64,000 nucleotides of DNA, taken from contig NZ_JAPWIJ010000013.1 in the NCBI RefSeq assembly GCF_027270735.1, positions 46,054 to 110,053 of the forward strand. The letters are read 5' to 3'. Made by a program: the position numbers and the translations under genes. Positions within the stretch are counted from its first letter, which is position 1; every line of letters begins with the position of its first letter. Of this stretch, positions 59,933-64,000 are shown one piece after another. A model generated the notes under the pieces. The model had not been told where the DNA came from, did no database searches, and saw only the letters and a program-made list of their open reading frames with translations. The stretch is from Rhodococcus ruber. GTDB taxonomy: Bacteria; Actinomycetota; Actinomycetes; Mycobacteriales; Mycobacteriaceae.

Positions 59933-61039
59933 TCAAGCAATAGCGGGCGGTTGATCCGGCGGAGGTCCTGCGGTTCGTCCACGGAAGAGTTCGGTCGGCA
60001 GGGTTTCCGCGGCGACGATGCCCGAGTGCGAGGACGAGAGCACCAGTTTCCCGGCTCGACGGCCTTTTTCCTCGGCGTCCTGGCGCACGGTGGTGAGGTT
60101 CTCGCGGATCGCGTCGGAGATGCCGTCGAATCCGGTCACCGAAAGTTGGCTCGGCACATCGATTCCGGAGACCCTCGCGAAGTTGAGTGCACCGAGCGCG
60201 ATGACGTCGGTGGTGCAGAGCAGCGCAGTGGTTTCGCGATTGGCTTGCAGGGCCTGGGCCGCGGCGGAGTGGCCGGAGCGAACGGTGTGGTCGAAGCGTT
60301 CGACGACCGTGAGGGTGTCGGGATCGAGTCCGGCGTCGATCATCGCGGCCTGAACTCCGGCAATCCGTTCACGTTGGACGTGGAAGTGACTGTCCGCCAG
60401 CCGCCCCGGGGGTACGACGCCATCGCGGCGGTCGCGTCCGAGCCGCATGCACAGCACCGCAAGATGCTCATGACCGAGCGAGATGAGATGTGCGGCAAGC
60501 ATTTTCATAGCGACACGGTCGTCGATGGCAACGAGGGCCGCCTCGGGGATGTTGCGGGGCTGGTCGCACACGACGATCGGGAGGTGGCGTTCACGCACTG
60601 CAGCAAGGTAGGGGTCGTCGTCGGCAACGGAGTACACGACGAATCCGTCGACTCCCGCCTGTTGCACCACGGCCGCGGCCTGGACGTCGTCGCGTTCGGC
60701 ACCGGCGGGAATCAGCAGCAGACCTTGCCCTGCGGCCTCGCAGGATTCGGCGAGGCCGGCGAGGAAGCTCATGGCGGCCGGGTCACGGAAGGAATAGCTC
60801 AGAGCCTCGGTGAGGAGCAGCCCGATGGCTCCGGCCTTGCGGGTACGCAGCGATCTGGCGACGGGATCGGGGCCGGCGTAGCCACGCCGTTTGGCCGCCT
60901 GCAGAACGCGTTCGCGTAGTTCGGGAGAGAGCTGATCCGGTCGGTTGTAGGCGTTCGAGACAGTGGTGCGCGATACCTTCAGCTCGGCAGCAATCGATGC
61001 CAACGTCGCTTGACGTCGCGGTTCGCTCGACCTGACCAT
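59933..61039 (-). CDS. LacI-family transcriptional regulator
   Basis: 368 aa. The helix-turn-helix (TLASIAAELKVSRTTVSNAYNRPDQLSPEL, about 13-42) is followed by a periplasmic-binding-protein-like sensor with a Ser/Val-rich effector pocket. The frame extends to 61132 but would include the zinc operator; ATG 61039 (MVRSSEPRR) is the likely start. Sugar-responsive control of the adjacent trehalose or zinc genes is possible but not shown. It is divergent from the zinc ABC operon by 142 bases. Confidence 0.9.
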   Translation of the reverse strand: MVRSSEPRRQATLASIAAELKVSRTTVSNAYNRPDQLSPELRERVLQAAKRRGYAGPDPVARSLRTRKAGAIGLLLTEALSYSFRDPAAMSFLAGLAESCEAAGQGLLLIPAGAERDDVQAAAVVQQAGVDGFVVYSVADDDPYLAAVRERHLPIVVCDQPRNIPEAALVAIDDRVAMKMLAAHLISLGHEHLAVLCMRLGRDRRDGVVPPGRLADSHFHVQRERIAGVQAAMIDAGLDPDTLTVVERFDHTVRSGHSAAAQALQANRETTALLCTTDVIALGALNFARVSGIDVPSQLSVTGFDGISDAIRENLTTVRQDAEEKGRRAGKLVLSSSHSGIVAAETLPTELFRGRTAGPPPDQPPAIA

Positions 61040-61130
61040 TACCGGGACGTTAGTCCCACAACGCACTCCCGGGAAATTCGAGGTCGCCTTCGTCCGATTC
61101 GATCGAGAGGCCCGGTGAGCGCTAGAGTAC

Positions 61131-61149
61131 AACGGTAACGGTTTCCATT
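61131..61149. promoter_or_regulatory. Zur-like palindrome before the zinc operon
   Basis: A 19-base imperfect palindrome centred on AAC-n-GTT (AAnGGnAACnGTTnCCnTT), 32-51 bases before the ABC operon start. The symmetry and position are those of actinobacterial Zur sites. A LacI site is an alternative reading, given the divergent LacI gene. Confidence 0.6.
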
Positions 61150-61181
61150 AGCGTCAAGCATTGCTCGTCAGGAGTACATCG

Positions 61182-62210
61182 ATGTCGTCCACTCATCGCG
61201 CGTCCCGGACCAAGCTCATGGCTGCACTGGGCCTGACCTGCGCCGCAGCTCTCACATTGAGCGCATGCAGCTCCAGTGATCCCACGAGCACCGAGTCCGC
61301 CCCCGCCACCCCCGTCGACGGGCCGATCACGATCGTCGCGTCCACCAACGTCTGGGGAAGCGTCGCCGAGGCGGTTGCCGGTGACCTCGCGACAGTGACG
61401 TCGATCATCTCCGATCCCTCTGCGGACCCGCATTCCTACGAGGCGAGCCCGGCCGACGCGGCTGCCGTCTCCGAGGCATCGCTCGTGGTCTACAACGGGG
61501 GTGGCTACGACCAGTTCATCGAGGACATCCTCGGCTCCGAGGGCAAGAATGTGCCGTCGGTCGACGCCTTCACCCTGTTGGACGAAAGCCACGATCACGA
61601 CTCCGCAACCACGTCGGAAGCAGAAGCCACGTCGGAAGCAGAGGCCGAACCGACGACGGACGACGGTCATTCACACGGCGAGGTCAACGAACACGTCTGG
61701 TACAACGCCGAGGTGGCAGCGCACACCGCCGAGGAGATCGCAGACAAGCTCGGTCAGCTCGATCCCGACAACGCCGCGCAGTACACCGCCAACGCCGAGA
61801 CGTTCCACGAGCAGGTCCACGCCATCACCGACGTGACCGCACAGATTGCCGCCGATTTCCCGAATGCGCCGGTCGCACAGACCGAACCGATCGCGCACTA
61901 CTTGATCGAGGAGTCCGATCTCGACGATCGCACCCCCGAGGACTTCAAGGATTCGATCGAAGAAGGCAACGATCCGTCGCCCGCCTCCATCGCCGCGACG
62001 CGAGATCTGTTCACGTCCAAGTCCGTTCGCGCGCTGGTCTACAACATCCAGACCGAGGATGCCGTCACCCAGGACATTCGCTCCACCAGCGAGGCAGCAG
62101 GCATCCCCGTCGTCGAGGTCACCGAAACGCTGCCCGCAGGCATGACGTACATCGAGTGGCAGACCAAGGCTGCGACGGATCTGCAGGCCGCCCTCACCAC
62201 CGCCTCCTGA
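61182..62210 (+). CDS. znuA: Zinc ABC transporter substrate-binding lipoprotein
   Basis: 342 aa. Lipobox LTLSACSS (Cys about 29) gives a lipid-anchored protein. The domain has ADPHSYEASPAD with the first metal-binding His. A His/Asp-rich loop (HDHDS, then a duplicated TSEAEA, then DDGHSHGEVNEHVW) is the charged loop typical of zinc rather than manganese A-1 proteins. ATG 61182 has AGGAG seven bases upstream; the ORF start at 61161 is not needed. Confidence 0.9.
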   Translation: MSSTHRASRTKLMAALGLTCAAALTLSACSSSDPTSTESAPATPVDGPITIVASTNVWGSVAEAVAGDLATVTSIISDPSADPHSYEASPADAAAVSEASLVVYNGGGYDQFIEDILGSEGKNVPSVDAFTLLDESHDHDSATTSEAEATSEAEAEPTTDDGHSHGEVNEHVWYNAEVAAHTAEEIADKLGQLDPDNAAQYTANAETFHEQVHAITDVTAQIAADFPNAPVAQTEPIAHYLIEESDLDDRTPEDFKDSIEEGNDPSPASIAATRDLFTSKSVRALVYNIQTEDAVTQDIRSTSEAAGIPVVEVTETLPAGMTYIEWQTKAATDLQAALTTAS

Positions 62211-62241
62211 CCCGAACCGGCGTGATGGAAAGCTGTAGTAC

Positions 62242-63075
62242 ATGCCTGCTGTAGATCTGCGCGATGCCGGACTGGCGTTCGGCGAGCGCACGCTGTGGCA
62301 GAACCTGGACCTGGCGGTCGAGAAGGGCGAATTCGTCGCCGTTCTCGGCCCCAACGGGTCGGGTAAGACGTCGCTGCTCAAGGTGTTGCTCGGCCAGAAT
62401 CAGCTCACCTCCGGCACGGCCGCGATCGACGGCAATCCCGTCCATCGCGGCCAGTCGGGAGTCGGCTACGTCCCCCAGCAACGCAACATCGACGACGATC
62501 TGCCGCTACGCGGACGCGATCTCGTGGGCCTGGGCTGGGACGGCCACAAATGGGGCATGGGATTGCGCGGCATGCGGCAGCGCAAGGAAACGGTGCAGCG
62601 AGCGATCGATCAGGTCGACGCCGACTCCTTCGCGGGCGCGCCCGTGGGCTCGATGTCCGGCGGGGAGCAGCAGCGACTGCGCATTGCCCAGGCACTCGTC
62701 GGGGACCCCTCGGTCCTGCTGTGCGACGAGCCCCTGCTCAGCCTCGACCTCGCCAACCAATCACTGGTCTCGAGCCTCATCGATCGTCGACGGCGTGAGC
62801 ACGAGACAGCCGTTCTGTTCGTCACTCACGAGATCAACCCGATCCTCCCGCTCGTCGACCGCATCGTCTACATCGTCGACGGCCGGTTCCGCATCGGAAC
62901 TCCCAACGACGTCATGACCACCGAAGTGCTGTCCGAGCTCTACGGCACCGAGGTCGAGGTGTTGAAAGTTCGCGGACGACTCGTGGTCGTCGGGACCGGC
63001 GACTCCATCGATGCGCTCGGCTCCGCCGGCGCTCACCATCCACCCGTGCCGCACGACAGAGAAGACAAGGCATGA
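62242..63075 (+). CDS. znuC: Zinc ABC transporter ATP-binding protein
   Basis: 277 aa ABC ATPase. Walker A LGPNGSGKTSL (about 34-44), Q-loop YVPQQR, signature MSGGEQQRL (about 135-143), Walker B VLLCDEP and H-loop THE. It follows znuA by 31 bases. Its stop overlaps the start of the permease gene. The C-terminal 35 residues (IDALGSAGAHHPP) extend beyond the ATPase and contain a His pair. Confidence 0.92.
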   Translation: MPAVDLRDAGLAFGERTLWQNLDLAVEKGEFVAVLGPNGSGKTSLLKVLLGQNQLTSGTAAIDGNPVHRGQSGVGYVPQQRNIDDDLPLRGRDLVGLGWDGHKWGMGLRGMRQRKETVQRAIDQVDADSFAGAPVGSMSGGEQQRLRIAQALVGDPSVLLCDEPLLSLDLANQSLVSSLIDRRRREHETAVLFVTHEINPILPLVDRIVYIVDGRFRIGTPNDVMTTEVLSELYGTEVEVLKVRGRLVVVGTGDSIDALGSAGAHHPPVPHDREDKA

Positions 63076-63968
63076 ACGAGAAGGTTCTCGACGCATTCTC
63101 GAAGATGCTCGACTTCGACACCACCGCCAACCTGCTGACCTACGACTTCGTGCAGCAGGCGCTGATCGCGGCCGCGATTCTCGGGCTCCTCGCAGGCGCA
63201 CTCGGCCCGCTGATCGTCAGCCGCCAGTGGGCTTTCGCGGTGCACGGATCCAGCGAACTCTCGCTCACCGGGGCATCCGCTGCCCTGCTGGTCGGTATCA
63301 CCGTCGGTCTCGGCGCCATCGTCGGTTCGGTCGTCGCGGCGGTGATGTTCGCACTGCTCGGCAACAAAGCCCGCGACCGCGACTCGGTCATCGGCGTCAT
63401 CATGTCGTTCGGGCTCGGCCTGTCGGTGCTGTTCATCTGGCTCTACCCGGGCCGAACCGGCACCAGCTTCTCGCTGCTCATCGGCCAGATCGTCGGCGTC
63501 GGGCAGAGCGGAATCCAGCTGCTGCTGGTGTGCGCCGTGCTGGTGTTGATCGTCCTCGCGGTGGTCTACCGGCCGCTGCTGTTCGCCAGTACCGATCCCG
63601 AGGTGGCGCTGGCCCGTGGCGTCCCCGTCCGTGCACTCTCGGTCGTGTTCGCCGTTCTTGTCGGCGTGGCGTGTGCACTGGGCGTTCAGATCGTCGGAGC
63701 CCTGCTGGTGCTCTCGCTGCTCATCACTCCCGCCGCGGCTGCCGCGCGGGTCACGGCCAGCCCGCTCAAGGCGACGCTGCTGTCCATCCTGTTCGCCGAG
63801 ATCGCCGCAGTCGGTGGCATCTTGCTCTCCCTCGCTCCCGGACTTCCCGTCTCGACGTTTGTCACGACCATCTCGTTCGTCATCTACCTGCTCTGCCGCG
63901 CTGTGGGTGCGACGCGCAAGGCCAACTCCGGACGGCTCGTCGCCGCCCTAGACATCCCAGGTCCGTAA
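63072..63968 (+). CDS. znuB: Zinc ABC transporter permease
   Basis: 298 aa, about eight to nine helices, ABC-3 family. GSSELSLTGASAALL (about 58-72) and LVGVACALGVQIVGALLVLSLLITPAAAAAR (about 196-225) are the typical permease motifs. Start ATG 63072 overlaps the ATPase stop by 4 bases. The 32 bases after it to the window end are uninformative, so the operon may continue. Confidence 0.93.
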   Translation: MNEKVLDAFSKMLDFDTTANLLTYDFVQQALIAAAILGLLAGALGPLIVSRQWAFAVHGSSELSLTGASAALLVGITVGLGAIVGSVVAAVMFALLGNKARDRDSVIGVIMSFGLGLSVLFIWLYPGRTGTSFSLLIGQIVGVGQSGIQLLLVCAVLVLIVLAVVYRPLLFASTDPEVALARGVPVRALSVVFAVLVGVACALGVQIVGALLVLSLLITPAAAAARVTASPLKATLLSILFAEIAAVGGILLSLAPGLPVSTFVTTISFVIYLLCRAVGATRKANSGRLVAALDIPGP

Positions 63969-64000
63969 CTTGTCAAGCTGCGGCGGGTTGTGGCGCTGTT

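Noticed and set aside
1..64000. CRISPR array, transposase, prophage, rRNA or tRNA
   Set aside because: No regularly spaced repeats, no DDE, integrase or phage structural motifs, and no tRNA-like cloverleaf noticed on reading both strands. A tRNAscan or Infernal run would settle it.

Overview
The window is a stretch of a high-GC actinobacterial chromosome. It has dense, short-spaced genes, frequent GTG starts, many 1-14 bp start/stop overlaps, and typical Mycobacteriales genes (WhiB3-like, EspR-like, FprA, Rv1733c-like, DUF3151, DUF2277, LGFP repeat). Several blocks follow the gene order I recall from Mycobacterium tuberculosis: metZ-rhodanese-purT (Rv0389-Rv0391), purA through the GH76 gene (Rv0357c-Rv0365c), a TrmH methylase (Rv0380c), and pyrE-Rv0383c-clpB-flavohemoglobin (Rv0382c-Rv0385). 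With the SipW locus and the CYP102-like P450, this suggests Rhodococcus/Rhodococcoides or a close relative. The genus is an inference. I see no rRNA, tRNA, CRISPR array, transposase or prophage.

Layout. 0-9 kb: sulfur and redox metabolism (two TauD-family dioxygenases around metZ and a rhodanese; fprA; an SMP-30 lactonase divergent from an amidohydrolase; purT). 9-12 kb: alpha-methylacyl-CoA racemase, MocR regulator, Ogt. 12-16.3 kb: a four-gene surface locus with a SipW-type signal peptidase and three proteins carrying SipW-type signal peptides, followed by an LGFP-repeat protein. 16.4-27.4 kb: a conserved housekeeping block (purA, M50 protease, CDF metal exporter, FUSC-type membrane protein, fba, two DedA proteins, GH76). 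27.4-33.3 kb: RNA methylase, lipoprotein, SDR, small membrane proteins and a MarR-MFS efflux pair. 33.4-36 kb: an Ala-rich coiled-coil surface protein overlapping a lipoprotein sortase. 36-43.3 kb: pyrE, LemA, two low-complexity membrane proteins, clpB under a HAIR element, and a divergent flavohemoglobin-like gene. 43-48.3 kb: EspR-like and TetR regulators, a stand-alone CYP102-type P450, dinB. 48.4-52.4 kb: an overlapping operon of a GGDEF-EAL protein, BluB and a propeller lipoprotein. 52.4-57 kb: DUF427, DUF2637, dienelactone hydrolase, GNAT, WhiB3-like, gluconokinase and its probable GntR regulator. 57-59.7 kb: a fused trehalose-phosphate phosphatase/GH15 protein. 59.7-64 kb: a repeat pair, a LacI regulator and a zinc ABC uptake operon behind a Zur-like palindrome.

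How the genes fit together. Most is core metabolism and envelope maintenance. The parts most likely to hold undescribed biology are the SipW surface locus, the coiled-coil protein/sortase pair, the c-di-GMP protein translationally coupled to BluB, the lone CYP102-type haem domain and the phosphatase-trehalase fusion. Many convergent ends are separated by long palindromes. One, before fba, can fold as a three-way junction.
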